Both the position numbers and the translations under genes were made by a program. Below the pieces are notes generated by a model. It was not told where the DNA came from and did not search any database. It worked only from the letters and a program-made list of their open reading frames with translations. From assembly GCA_964409775.1 (NCBI GenBank), contig CAYPEI010000017.1:19224-83223 (forward strand): DNA of 64,000 nucleotides. The letters run 5' to 3'. The DNA is from JAHBXL01 sp964409775 (GTDB lineage Bacteria > Planctomycetota > Phycisphaerae > Phycisphaerales > UBA1924). This document shows, in pieces, positions 8,224 to 18,380 of this stretch. Every line of letters starts with the position of its first letter. Positions within the stretch are counted from its first letter, which is position 1.

Positions 8224-9630
8224 ATGCTCGATCGCCGTCACTTCATCGCCCGCGCAACCGCCTTCGGCGCGGGCTTCGCCGCGCTCCGCGCGGGGCTCGC
8301 CCATGGGATCGACCTCGCGTCCCGCCGCATGGACGGGCCATACGGCCCGCTCGTGCGCGATCCGCAGGGCCTGCTCGATCTCCCCGCCGGGTTCTCGTAC
8401 CAGGTGCTCGCGCGATACGGCGACGAGATGGACGACGGCCTGATCGTCCCGGGCAAGCAGGATGCGATGGCGGCCTTTCCGCGGCCCGACGGGCTGACCG
8501 CGCTCGTTGTCAACCACGAGGTCGAGATCCCCGCGCACGGGCCTCTCGGCGCGTTCGGCCGGAAGGACGAGCGCCTGTCGCAGTTCCCCGCCGCGGCGTT
8601 CTATGACAGCGGCCCGCGCGCCCGCGGCGGGTGCAGCACGATTGTCTACGACACCAGGGCGAGAGAGGTCCGCCGAAAGTCCCTCACGCTCGCCGGGACG
8701 GTCCGCAACTGCGCCGGCGGCACGACGCCCTGGAACACCTGGCTCACCTGCGAGGAGTGCTTCGAGTCCACGGGCAACGGCTTCGAACAGGACCACGGCT
8801 ACGTCTTCGAGTGCCGGCCGCTGGAGCCCGGCCCGGAGGTCAACCCCCGGCCTATCCGCGCGATGGGTCGCTTCAATCACGAGGCCGTCTGCATCGATCC
8901 GGCCTTGGGCGTGGTGTACCTCACCGAAGACCGATCCGACGGGCTGCTCTACCGCTTTCTGCCCGCCGATCGCACCAACCTGCACGCCGGTGGCCGGCTG
9001 CAGGCGCTGGCCATGCGCGGACGCAAGGGGCGGTCGCTCCGCAACTGGGAGGACAGCGAGCCGGTCCGGCCCGGAACGATCCTGCCCGTCGAATGGGTGG
9101 ACCTCGACGGCGTCGACACGCCGGTTGACGACCTCCGCTATCGCGGGTTCGCGGCCGGCGCAGCACGGTTCGCGCGGGGAGAGGGGATGTGGTTCGGCAT
9201 CGGCCCCGGCGCCGATGCACACTCGGCCCGGTCCACAGCGCGGGTGTACTTCGCCTGCACCAACGGCGGCCTGAAGCGCATGGGGCAACTGTGGCGCTAT
9301 CTGCCCAGCCCGTACGAAGGCACCGCCCGCGAACGCGAAGATGGCGGGCTGCTCGAACTGTTCGTCGAGCCCAACGACTCCCGGATCGTCGCCAACGCCG
9401 ACAACCTGTCCGTCACGCCGTGGGGCGGCCTGGTGGTGTGCGAGGACAGCGACTTCGACCAGCAGCGTCTGCTGCTCGTGGCGCCGGACGGCTCGGTCAG
9501 CACGTTTGCGCTCAACGCCCTGAACGCCTCAGAGTTTGCCGGTTCGTGCTTCTCCCCCGACGGCACGACGATGTTCGTGAACATCCAGAATCCCGGCATT
9601 ACGCTGGCAATCCACGGCCGCTGGCGGTAA
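8224..9630 (+). CDS. PhoX-family (DUF839) phosphatase-like protein, Tat-exported
   Basis: 468 aa from MLDRRHFIARATAFGAG, a twin-arginine signal with the DRRHF form common in this family. The body is the DUF839 six-bladed propeller. LVVNHE, NCAGGTTPWNTWLTCEE (with the iron-ligand Cys region of PhoX), FNHEAV, LTEDRSDGLLYRF and CVCEDSD-like segments are in the family order. PhoX enzymes are calcium/iron alkaline phosphatases that release phosphate from esters in the periplasm. The annotation follows fold and motifs; some DUF839 proteins have no proven phosphatase activity. A longer frame upstream (to 8143) would bury the Tat motif and is rejected. Confidence 0.85.
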   Translation: MLDRRHFIARATAFGAGFAALRAGLAHGIDLASRRMDGPYGPLVRDPQGLLDLPAGFSYQVLARYGDEMDDGLIVPGKQDAMAAFPRPDGLTALVVNHEVEIPAHGPLGAFGRKDERLSQFPAAAFYDSGPRARGGCSTIVYDTRAREVRRKSLTLAGTVRNCAGGTTPWNTWLTCEECFESTGNGFEQDHGYVFECRPLEPGPEVNPRPIRAMGRFNHEAVCIDPALGVVYLTEDRSDGLLYRFLPADRTNLHAGGRLQALAMRGRKGRSLRNWEDSEPVRPGTILPVEWVDLDGVDTPVDDLRYRGFAAGAARFARGEGMWFGIGPGADAHSARSTARVYFACTNGGLKRMGQLWRYLPSPYEGTAREREDGGLLELFVEPNDSRIVANADNLSVTPWGGLVVCEDSDFDQQRLLLVAPDGSVSTFALNALNASEFAGSCFSPDGTTMFVNIQNPGITLAIHGRWR

Positions 9631-9680
9631 AAACAGGGTTTTGTAAGGACTGTCCGCGAACCATCCGTCAGACCCCGGCT

Positions 9681-9710
9681 TTGGACTGCCCCGATGACCG
9701 GGCCTATCCT
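9681..9710 (+). promoter_or_regulatory. Predicted housekeeping promoter of rpsO-pnp
   Basis: TTGGAC at 9681-9686 and TATCCT at 9705-9710 are separated by 18 bases. The -10 lies 42 bases before the rpsO ATG. This is the best two-box promoter match seen in the window. Confidence 0.5.
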
Positions 9711-9752
9711 CGTCGTCTGACGCAACCCCAACGGCTAGAGGCAAAGGCAGCA

Positions 9753-10019
9753 ATGAACGAGGCTCAGTTCCGCGCACAGACTGTTCAGGCAAACCGTCGA
9801 CACGGCAAGGACTCCGGCTCGCCGGAGGTCCAGATCTCGTTGCTCACCAACGACATCAACTTCCTGTCGCAGCACCTCCAGAACCACCGGAAGGACAACA
9901 GTTCCCGCCGTGGCCTGACGCTGAAGGTCGCCCGGCGCAATCGCCTTCTGAAGTACCTGGCCCGGACGGACAAGGACGGGTACACCGCCCTGATCGGCCG
10001 CCTCGGCCTGCGCAAGTAA
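9753..10019 (+). CDS. rpsO: 30S ribosomal protein S15
   Basis: 88 aa, full length for S15. The four-helix protein shows the hallmark DSGSPEVQISLLTNDINFLSQHL, the HRKDNSSRRGL loop that contacts 16S rRNA, and RLLKYLARTD near the end. It binds the central domain of 16S rRNA early in small-subunit assembly. As in many bacteria it is followed by pnp. A stable hairpin lies directly after the stop. In other bacteria S15 represses its own mRNA; no such leader structure was recognised here. Confidence 0.97.
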   Translation: MNEAQFRAQTVQANRRHGKDSGSPEVQISLLTNDINFLSQHLQNHRKDNSSRRGLTLKVARRNRLLKYLARTDKDGYTALIGRLGLRK

Positions 10020-10024
10020 TCACC

Positions 10025-10050
10025 AAGCCCCTCGCGAAAGCGGGGGGCTT
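10025..10050 (+). terminator. GAAA-capped hairpin between rpsO and pnp
   Basis: An 11-bp stem (AAGCCCC, a T-G wobble, then CGC/GCG) closes a GAAA tetraloop. It begins 6 bases after the rpsO stop. Only a poor T-run (GTCGTTT) follows, so it may be a partial terminator or a processing and stability element limiting read-through into pnp. Confidence 0.6.
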
Positions 10051-10320
10051 GTCGTTTCCGGCCCGGTACGGGCCAGGCGCTGAGCGGATCGTGGCCCTTC
10101 GCGGTCCGGGCGTCTGCGAACAATGTCGAAGAAGGGCAGGGAGTGGGGCGCCGTCCGCGACCCGGGTGGCAGTGGGCACGGGGCAGTCGATGACTGTCTC
10201 ATGCCTTCTGCCTCCGAATGGGCGTCAGGCCGGCGAGTCAAGCCGTGATCCGCGACCAAAGCCCCGTTCGGGCTGCCCGCGCGCGGATTTCAGGCGCAGC
10301 CGATCTGGAGGTCGAAGGCA
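10051..10320 (+). other. rpsO-pnp intergenic region / pnp leader
   Basis: About 270 bases without a supported gene. A 6-bp hairpin GGCCCG-GTA-CGGGCC is at 10060-10074. The region ends in GGAGG about 9-10 bases before the pnp ATG. In other bacteria pnp leaders are cut by RNase III and mediate autoregulation; that role is only inferred here. Confidence 0.35.
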
Positions 10321-12471
<2,151 letters not shown>

Positions 12472-12496
12472 CAGACCCGCTTCAAGACTGAACTTG

Positions 12497-12534
12497 GCGC
12501 AAGTCCATGATCGTCATGGACTTGCGCTGTTTTT
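12497..12534 (+). terminator. Rho-independent terminator after pnp
   Basis: A perfect 14-bp stem (GCGCAAGTCCATGA and its complement) with a 3-base loop spans 12497-12527 and is followed by TGTTTTT. It starts 25 bases after the pnp stop. Confidence 0.9.
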
Positions 12535-12877
12535 GCCGCCCGAAACTGCCCGAGCCGCTCAAACGCCCGCCCCAATCCCGGGTGGAAGTTATGCACATCT
12601 TTCCGCGCGGGGCTTTGCCGAACCTTGAACTCTTGGTAGTCTGGTCCCGGTTCATGTGTGTTCACCGTGGCGGGGTTTTTCCCGCCGGGCAGTCAATCTG
12701 AGGTTTTCGTGTCAGTGCAAAGTTGGGTGCTGGAGCGGCGGCGCCAACGTGTTGCAAATGTGCACGCGATGGCTGTAGTGTGTTCTCGGGGCCGACACGC
12801 CGCCCCACCCCGGTGCGCCGACACGGCCGCTGCTGAACCCCCATGGGTTCGCGCGGCGACGGCAAGCGGGTCTCGCC
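12535..12877 (+). other. Long untranslated leader upstream of the cold-shock gene
   Basis: About 340 bases with no credible gene. It contains a small hairpin (GGCGGG, loop GTTTTT, CCCGCC) at 12669-12686 and other short inverted repeats. No clear promoter or ribosome site precedes the ATG at 12878. Long structured leaders that refold with temperature are typical of cspA-type genes, so a regulatory leader is plausible but unproven. Confidence 0.4.
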
Positions 12878-13171
12878 ATGTCTGATGCCAGTCCGAAGCA
12901 GATCATCGACGTCCAGGGTGCCGTCAAGTGGTTTGATCCAAAGAAGGGCTTCGGCTTCATCGTCGGCCCCGAGGGGCAGGACGTTTTCGTTCACTACTCC
13001 AAAATCCAGGGCGAGGGCTTCAGGGTCCTCAAGGACGGTTCCGCCGTCTCGTACGACGCCGAACTGACCGAACGCGGCTGGCACGCCACACGCGTTGTTC
13101 GCATGGATCCCACCCCGCTCGAAGTCACCATCCCCCAGCGGAAAACCTACACGCGATCCCCGCGCCGCTGA
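12878..13171 (+). CDS. Cold-shock domain protein (CspA family)
   Basis: 97 aa with one cold-shock OB-fold at residues about 9-78. Both nucleic-acid-binding motifs are present: RNP1 as KKGFGFI and RNP2 as DVFVHYSKI, preceded by GAVKWFDPKKG. The family norm is about 70 aa; this one has an 8-residue N-terminal extension and a basic C-terminal tail (RKTYTRSPRR) that may strengthen RNA binding. Members act as RNA chaperones in cold or stationary phase. The gene stands alone, behind a terminator and a long leader. Confidence 0.93.
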   Translation: MSDASPKQIIDVQGAVKWFDPKKGFGFIVGPEGQDVFVHYSKIQGEGFRVLKDGSAVSYDAELTERGWHATRVVRMDPTPLEVTIPQRKTYTRSPRR

Positions 13172-13201
13172 ACACGCGCGGCTCCGTCCCGCTCGGGCGC
13201 G

Positions 13202-13729
13202 CTATTTCAACTCGTGCTGGCCACGATCCGCCCGCTGCCGGTTCCACATCGCCAGCGCCGGCGGATGGTCCTTTGCCAGTTTTACCAACTGGCTCGCGGT
13301 GCACTCCAGCCGGAGGGCGGCCTTGCGTGGATCCCAGTTGCACGCGGCGATGACATCCAGCGCCTCGGCGAGCATCGCCGGAAAGTCCTGATGTCGGTTG
13401 CTGCACGAGATGCGTCCGCCCTGCGTGCGCGACCGCCACAGCCCCGAGCCGATCTCCCCGATCGGCACGGGCACCCGAGTCCCGATCGCCAGCGCCAGCC
13501 GCAGGCGGCGCAGCGCCACGCGCTTGTTCTCGCCCTGGCTCCGCCGCTCGCTCGCATGCGCCGAGATTCCCGTCGGCCGGTGCGTGAGTTCGACGAGTGT
13601 CTCCACCTTGTTGCGGTTCTGCCCTCCCGGCCCGCCGCTGCGTCCGGTGCCGAGCGTGCACTGCCGCAGGAGGCTCTCGTCATCAAGGGACGCCGGGTGC
13701 GCCCACCGCTCGATCGGCGGCCGGTTCAC
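13202..13729 (-). CDS. Release-factor-like protein with GGQ motif and C-terminal extension
   Basis: 175 aa from a GTG that overlaps the tsaD stop by 4 bp (GTGA), so the two are translationally coupled. Residues 25-90 are a class-I release-factor catalytic domain: GTGRSGGPGGQNRNKVET with the GGQ loop that triggers peptidyl-tRNA hydrolysis, then SERRSQGENKRVALRRL. It lacks the codon-recognition domain, so it resembles rescue factors such as ArfB/YaeJ rather than RF1 or RF2. Instead of the short basic tail of ArfB it has about 80 residues that include a helix-turn-helix-like DPRKAALRLECTASQLVKLA. The rescue role is inferred. Confidence 0.8.
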   Translation of the reverse strand: MNRPPIERWAHPASLDDESLLRQCTLGTGRSGGPGGQNRNKVETLVELTHRPTGISAHASERRSQGENKRVALRRLRLALAIGTRVPVPIGEIGSGLWRSRTQGGRISCSNRHQDFPAMLAEALDVIAACNWDPRKAALRLECTASQLVKLAKDHPPALAMWNRQRADRGQHELK

Positions 13730-14820
13730 GGCGCCGCTCCCGACGGGGCCGCGGCGAAGGACAGCGCATCGCCCCGCCAGCCACGCGACACAAGCACGCA
13801 GTGCCCCAGCGCCGCGATCATGGCCGCGTTGTCCAGGCAGAACTCCATCTCGGGGAGCCGGACATCCAGCCCGCGTCGGGCTCCAAGGTCGAGCAGCCGG
13901 CGGCGCAGCGCGGAGTTGGCGCACACCCCGCCGCCCACCAGCACCGTCGGGCACCGCGGGTGTTGATCCAGGGCGCGTTCGAGTTTCAACTCGACCGCGC
14001 CGACCGCGGCGTGCTGAAACGTCGCGGCGACCTGCGCGGCGGACATCGTCGGCTGTCGCGCCGCCTCGCCGCGAGCCTCCCGCCGCTGCCGCGCGGTCTC
14101 GCTCTCCGGCACGCCCCGAAAGGCGTACAGAGCCGCCGTTTTCAACCCGGAGAACGAAAAGTCCAGCGAGTCGGGAGCGATCCTTGCGATCGGGAAGCCC
14201 GGGGTCACGGGCTCGGCGGTCTGTGCCAGCCGATCGACCTCCGGACCGCCCGGGAACCCCAGCCCCAGGATCGCCGCGACCTTGTCATAGGCCTCGCCGA
14301 TCGCGTCGTCGATTGTCGAGCCGATGCGGCGTGCATCGTCCACACCCTCGCACAGAGAGATCGACGAGTGCCCGCCGCTCACCACCAGACCGATCGCGGG
14401 AAACTTCGGAAGCGCGGGAACAGCGGGGGGCCGGCCGATCCACCCCGCCGCGAGGTGCGCATGGACATGGTTGACTCCCACGCACGGCAGCCCCAGGCCC
14501 ATCGCGAAGCCCTTGGCCGCCGCGACGCCGACCACCAGCGAGCCGATCAGGCCCGGTCGGCTCCCCACGGCGACCGCATGCAACTCGTCCATCGCGACGC
14601 CCGATTCACGGATCGCGCGCCGCGCGATCGGCAGGATGCGTTCCGCGTGCGCGCGGCTGGCGATCTCCGGCACCACGCCCCGATACTCCGCGTGCAGGTC
14701 GTGCTGCGAGGCGATCACGTTCGACAGCACCTCGCGCCCGCCGCGGACAACGGCCGCGGCGGTCTCGTCGCAGGACGTCTCGATGCCCAGCACCAGCCGA
14801 TGGTCGGGGTGCTCAGCCAC
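13726..14820 (-). CDS. tsaD: tRNA N6-adenosine threonylcarbamoyltransferase TsaD
   Basis: 364 aa of the Kae1/TsaD ASKHA fold. The start is the GTG giving VAEHPDHRLVLGIETSCDETAAAV; it overlaps the upstream protease gene by 8 bp. Family marks are SQHDLHAEYRGVVPEIASRAH, the metal-binding NHVHAHL, the VVSGGHSS loop, GEAYDKVAAILGLGFPGGP, and the C-terminal VLVGGGVCANSALR with MEFCLDNAAMIA. With TsaB and TsaE it attaches the threonylcarbamoyl group to A37 of ANN-reading tRNAs. Neither TsaB nor TsaE is in the window. Confidence 0.95.
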   Translation of the reverse strand: MAEHPDHRLVLGIETSCDETAAAVVRGGREVLSNVIASQHDLHAEYRGVVPEIASRAHAERILPIARRAIRESGVAMDELHAVAVGSRPGLIGSLVVGVAAAKGFAMGLGLPCVGVNHVHAHLAAGWIGRPPAVPALPKFPAIGLVVSGGHSSISLCEGVDDARRIGSTIDDAIGEAYDKVAAILGLGFPGGPEVDRLAQTAEPVTPGFPIARIAPDSLDFSFSGLKTAALYAFRGVPESETARQRREARGEAARQPTMSAAQVAATFQHAAVGAVELKLERALDQHPRCPTVLVGGGVCANSALRRRLLDLGARRGLDVRLPEMEFCLDNAAMIAALGHCVLVSRGWRGDALSFAAAPSGAAP

Positions 14821-16570
14821 CGGACGGAGTTCCCGACTTGGTTGTGTCGACGCCCTTGGGCTCCGGCTGGACATCGGCCTGGAGCAGCCAGCGCTCGACA
14901 TCCTCGCCGGTGATCTTCAGCCTGGCGATCAAATGGCCCGCCGCGTCGCGCACATCAAGATGGCCGTCGGTGAGTTTCGTGTCGTCCGGCCAGAGATCGA
15001 CAAGGTCGGCCTTCTTCTCGCCGGTCTCCGCGGCCCGCTCGAGCGCATCGATCCGCTTCTCGATCCGGGCGAACTCCAGCCCGAGACGGTCGCGCGTCCG
15101 CTCCAGGTTTCGCAGTTCGGTCACGGCGATCTGCGCGTGCGCATCCTTCGCCTCGCTCACCGGCTTCCATTCACCGGTGTCAAGCCGGCTCTGCAGCGCG
15201 CGAAGCGCGGCCGCCAACTGCGTGTCCCTCGCCTCGTGGGCGACCCACTCGGCGTTTGCCCAGTCCTGCCGCACCACCATTGCCGATGGATCCTTCGAGT
15301 CGCCGCGCACCGCGTCGAAGTCGCGCCGGCGAAGGAACCTCGCAAGCACCTCGTCGTCCTTCACCGGCACGTAGAAGCCGGGGTTGGGGTCGACGCCCCA
15401 CGCCGTGGACTCGTCCTGCCGCTGGATCAGCCTGCCCGAGGGGAGGTAGTACTTCTGCGTGGTGAACTTCACCTTGGCGTCGGGAGAACGGGGCAGCGAG
15501 ATGACCGTCTGCACGAGCCCCTTCCCGAACGTGCGGGTGCCGATCACCACTCCCGCCTTGTGATCCTGAAGCGCGCCCGAGACGATCTCGCTCGCCGATG
15601 CCGAACCCCCGTCCACCAGGATCGCCACCGGCACGCCCACCGCCATGCCGCCGGGAGTCGCCTTCAGCACCTGGTCGGCCATCGCCCGACCCTTGATCGA
15701 GACGATCGTGCCGCTGTCCAGGAACTCGTCGGCGATCCGGTGCGCGGCCTCCAGCGTCCCGCCCGGATTGCCCCGCAGATCCAGCACCAGCCCGCTGAGC
15801 GTGTGTCCCCCGGCCGAGGCCGCGGCCTTGGCCGCGATCAGCGCGGCGTCGAACTCCTCGGGCGCCGATGGCGTGAACTGCGCGAGCCGAACGTACGCGA
15901 TGCCGCGGTCGGGATCGAGGAAGTAGTCCCAGTGCCCCGCGTCGCCCGGCAGCCTGCGCAGGCCCCGCACCGCGCGATAGGTGATGGCGCGCCGGGTCAG
16001 CGTGTACTTCTTCTCAACGCCGTCACGCTGGACGACGAAACTGACCTGTGTGTCGGGTGCTCCGGTCAACAGGTCGACGCACTGATCGCTCGTCAGGCCG
16101 AACGTGCTCTTGCCCTCGATGGTGGTGATGCGGTCGCCCGACAGGATGCCCGCCGCGAACGCGGGCGAGTCCTCCAGCGGCGTGACCACCGTCAGCCATC
16201 CGTCCCGCATCTCGATCTGGCAGCCGATGCCCGAGAAGTTCCCGGTCATCTGTTTCTCGAACTTGCCCGCATCCTCCGGCGGGATGTACTCCGCGTACGG
16301 GTCGTTGAGCGCCTCGAGCATTCCGTCGATCGCGCCCTTCTGCAGTTTGGCCGTGTCCGGCTTGTCGACATACCCGGCGACCAGCGCGCGGTACACGTCG
16401 GTGATCGGTTCGAAGAACCCGGGCTGGCCGCGCATCTGCGCATAGATCTCCGGCGCCCGGGTCACCGAGAAGATGCCCAGCACGAACGCCAGGGCCACGG
16501 TCATGACGTGAAATCGCCGCGACGTGCGCGGCCCCGAACGGTGTGATGCAGAGACGACGAGTGCGGGCAT
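14813..16570 (-). CDS. S41-family C-terminal processing protease with PDZ domain
   Basis: 585 aa starting after a strong AAGGAGG site. One N-terminal membrane anchor (about residues 22-40, VMTVALAFVLGIFSV) places the rest outside the cytoplasm. A helical region and NDPYAEYIPPEDAGKF lead into a PDZ domain (WLTVVTPLEDSPAFAAGI). The catalytic core has VLDLRGNPGG, GGSASASEIVSGALQDH with the nucleophilic Ser, and TFGKGLVQT with the general-base Lys. About 200 C-terminal residues include a coiled coil (LRNLERTRDRLGLEFARIEK). CtpA-like proteases cleave C-termini of envelope proteins. It is first in an overlapping operon with tsaD and the release-factor-like gene. Confidence 0.9.
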   Translation of the reverse strand: MPALVVSASHRSGPRTSRRFHVMTVALAFVLGIFSVTRAPEIYAQMRGQPGFFEPITDVYRALVAGYVDKPDTAKLQKGAIDGMLEALNDPYAEYIPPEDAGKFEKQMTGNFSGIGCQIEMRDGWLTVVTPLEDSPAFAAGILSGDRITTIEGKSTFGLTSDQCVDLLTGAPDTQVSFVVQRDGVEKKYTLTRRAITYRAVRGLRRLPGDAGHWDYFLDPDRGIAYVRLAQFTPSAPEEFDAALIAAKAAASAGGHTLSGLVLDLRGNPGGTLEAAHRIADEFLDSGTIVSIKGRAMADQVLKATPGGMAVGVPVAILVDGGSASASEIVSGALQDHKAGVVIGTRTFGKGLVQTVISLPRSPDAKVKFTTQKYYLPSGRLIQRQDESTAWGVDPNPGFYVPVKDDEVLARFLRRRDFDAVRGDSKDPSAMVVRQDWANAEWVAHEARDTQLAAALRALQSRLDTGEWKPVSEAKDAHAQIAVTELRNLERTRDRLGLEFARIEKRIDALERAAETGEKKADLVDLWPDDTKLTDGHLDVRDAAGHLIARLKITGEDVERWLLQADVQPEPKGVDTTKSGTPSGG

Positions 16571-16675
16571 GCGGGCCTCCTTGCAGCGTCATTATTCGCG
16601 TTGCGTCGGCGTCCCGGCGGCGAGCGCACACGAGGGTGCAAAACGTCGGATCCACGGCGGTTCCGAAAGGAGCGC

Positions 16676-16681
16676 TACAGT
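16676..16681 (+). promoter_or_regulatory. Putative -10 element (TACAGT) of hflX
   Basis: TACAGT ends 9 bases before the hflX ATG at 16691. An AGGAG further upstream is too distant (about 18 bases) to serve as the ribosome site. It fits the recurring near-leaderless pattern. Confidence 0.4.
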
Positions 16682-16690
16682 TCGACCTCG

Positions 16691-18142
16691 ATGCCCGCCC
16701 CGACAGAACGTACGTCCATCAAGGTTCAATCCGAGCGTGCTGTCATGGCCGCGGTCCGCCTCCCGGACTCGGTCTATGACCCGCGCGACCCCTTCGGCGA
16801 ACTCCGCTCCCTGGCCGAGCAGGCCGGCGCGATCGTCGTCGGCGACATGGAGCAGCGCAGGCTCAAGCCCGAGGCCGCGACGTTCATCGGCTCCGGCAAA
16901 CTCGAGGAACTGCGGAACCTCTGCGATGCGCTCGACGCCACGCTGGTCATCTTCGACCACGACCTCTCCCCCCGTCAGATCCGCAACATCGAGGAGATCC
17001 TCTCGCCCAAGGGCAAAGCCCCGGTGAAGGTCGTCGACCGGTCAGAGTTGATCCTCGACATCTTCGCCAGCCGCGCCACCACCCACGAGGCCAAACTCGC
17101 GGTCGAACTCGCCCAGATGGAGTACACCTACCCGCGACTGCGCGCAATGTGGGACCACCTCGAGCGCATCGTCGGCGGCGCGGGCGGCATGGCGGGGATC
17201 GGTACCCGCGGCCCCGGCGAGCAGCAACTCGAGATCGACCGCCGACTGGCGCAGAAACGCCGGATCGAACTCCAGTCCGAACTCGATGTCATCTACGAGC
17301 GCAAGCGGCGCACCGTCCGCGACCGCAAACTCTCGCACTTCACCGTCGGCATCGTCGGCTACACCAACGCCGGCAAGAGCACGCTCTTCAATGCCCTGAC
17401 CGTCGGCGGGGCCTACGCCGATGACCGCGTGTTCGCGACGCTCGTGACCCGCACCCGCGACTGGGACCTCGGCGGCGGCCTCACCGTGATGCTCTCCGAC
17501 ACCGTCGGCTTCGTGCGCGACCTGCCCCACCACCTCATCGCCAGTTTCCGCGCCACGCTCGAAGAGGCCACCCACGCCGATCTGCTCCTCATCGTGCTCG
17601 ACATCTCCGATCCCGCCGCCGAGATGCAGTACAAGACCGTCATCGACACGCTCGACTCGCTCGAGGCCGAGATCGCCTCGCGCCAGGAGCGGGATGCCCG
17701 CGCGGCCGGGCCCGCCGGCGCCCGCGGTGCGCACGACGACGGCGAGGCCAACTGGACCCCGCCCGAGCGCCTCGTCCTGCTCAACAAGGCCGACAGACTC
17801 ACCGACAACCGTGAACTGATCGTCTGGCTCAACAAGATCCCCGGCGCGATCCCCATCTCCGCGATCCGGCCCGGCGGCCCCGGCCACGACGTGCTCCGCG
17901 ACAAGGTCCGCGCCGCTGCCCAGATGGGCGTGCAGGAGGTCGAAGTGGTCGTGCCGGTTTCCGAGGGCAAGGCCATCCAGCGACTGGAAACCCGCGCCAG
18001 GGTGCTCGCCCGTGACTACTCGGACGATGGCCGCAACGTCCGCATGCGGGTCCGGATCGGCAGGCGTCAACTCGACCAGTTGCTCTCGACAACCGGCGGA
18101 AGGCTCAAGGTCGCCCCCGCGGATGCCTCCGCCCGGGTCTAA
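16691..18142 (+). CDS. hflX: Ribosome-associated GTPase HflX
   Basis: 483 aa. The N-terminal HflX domain (about residues 20-170) shows LAEQAGAIVVGDMEQRR, FIGSGKLEEL, and GGIGTRGPGEQQLEIDRR-like glycine-rich segments followed by a coiled coil. The G domain has GYTNAGKST (G1), LSDTVGFVRDLP (G3) and LNKADRL (G4). A Ser/Ala-rich insertion with AAGPAGARGAHDD lies before G4. HflX splits stalled or heat-damaged 70S ribosomes. The gene is divergent from the S41 protease operon. A GC-rich 7-bp hairpin without a T-run lies after the stop. Confidence 0.95.
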   Translation: MPAPTERTSIKVQSERAVMAAVRLPDSVYDPRDPFGELRSLAEQAGAIVVGDMEQRRLKPEAATFIGSGKLEELRNLCDALDATLVIFDHDLSPRQIRNIEEILSPKGKAPVKVVDRSELILDIFASRATTHEAKLAVELAQMEYTYPRLRAMWDHLERIVGGAGGMAGIGTRGPGEQQLEIDRRLAQKRRIELQSELDVIYERKRRTVRDRKLSHFTVGIVGYTNAGKSTLFNALTVGGAYADDRVFATLVTRTRDWDLGGGLTVMLSDTVGFVRDLPHHLIASFRATLEEATHADLLLIVLDISDPAAEMQYKTVIDTLDSLEAEIASRQERDARAAGPAGARGAHDDGEANWTPPERLVLLNKADRLTDNRELIVWLNKIPGAIPISAIRPGGPGHDVLRDKVRAAAQMGVQEVEVVVPVSEGKAIQRLETRARVLARDYSDDGRNVRMRVRIGRRQLDQLLSTTGGRLKVAPADASARV

Positions 18143-18168
18143 CCCGCGGCCGGCGCATCACTTCCCGG

Positions 18169-18185
18169 GGCCGGGCCGCCCGGCC
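18169..18185 (+). terminator. GC-rich hairpin downstream of hflX
   Basis: A 7-bp stem GGCCGGG/CCCGGCC with a 3-base loop starts 26 bases after the hflX stop. No T-run follows, so it is a weak terminator candidate. Confidence 0.35.
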
Positions 18186-18243
18186 GGGCTGGAAATCCCC
18201 CCCCGGCGTGCTGATACTCATGGCCTGCCGCACGGGCGGCGAG

Positions 18244-18315
18244 GCCACCTTAGCTCAGCGGTAGAGCGATGCTTTCGTAAAGCATAGGTCCAGGGTTCAA
18301 ATCCCTGAGGTGGCT
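18244..18315 (+). tRNA. tRNA-Thr (anticodon CGU)
   Basis: 72 bases fold as a complete cloverleaf. The acceptor stem is GCCACCT/AGGTGGC with U at the discriminator position. The D arm is TAGCTCAGCGGTAGAGC, the anticodon stem ATGCT/AGCAT encloses the 7-base loop TTCGTAA (anticodon CGT), and the T arm carries GGTTCAAATCC. The 3' CCA is not encoded. It reads ACG codons. Single copy here, between hflX and a sulfotransferase gene. Confidence 0.95.
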
Positions 18316-18380
18316 CTTGGATGCGGCACGGGGCTTCGCCCGTGCCCTTGCCGTTTTTGGACGGAGCAGTCCGGTCTGTC

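Noticed and set aside
13726..18142. Many long antisense frames across tsaD, the S41 protease and hflX
   Set aside because: They are Arg/Pro-rich shadows produced by GC-rich codons; the annotated strands carry complete family motifs.
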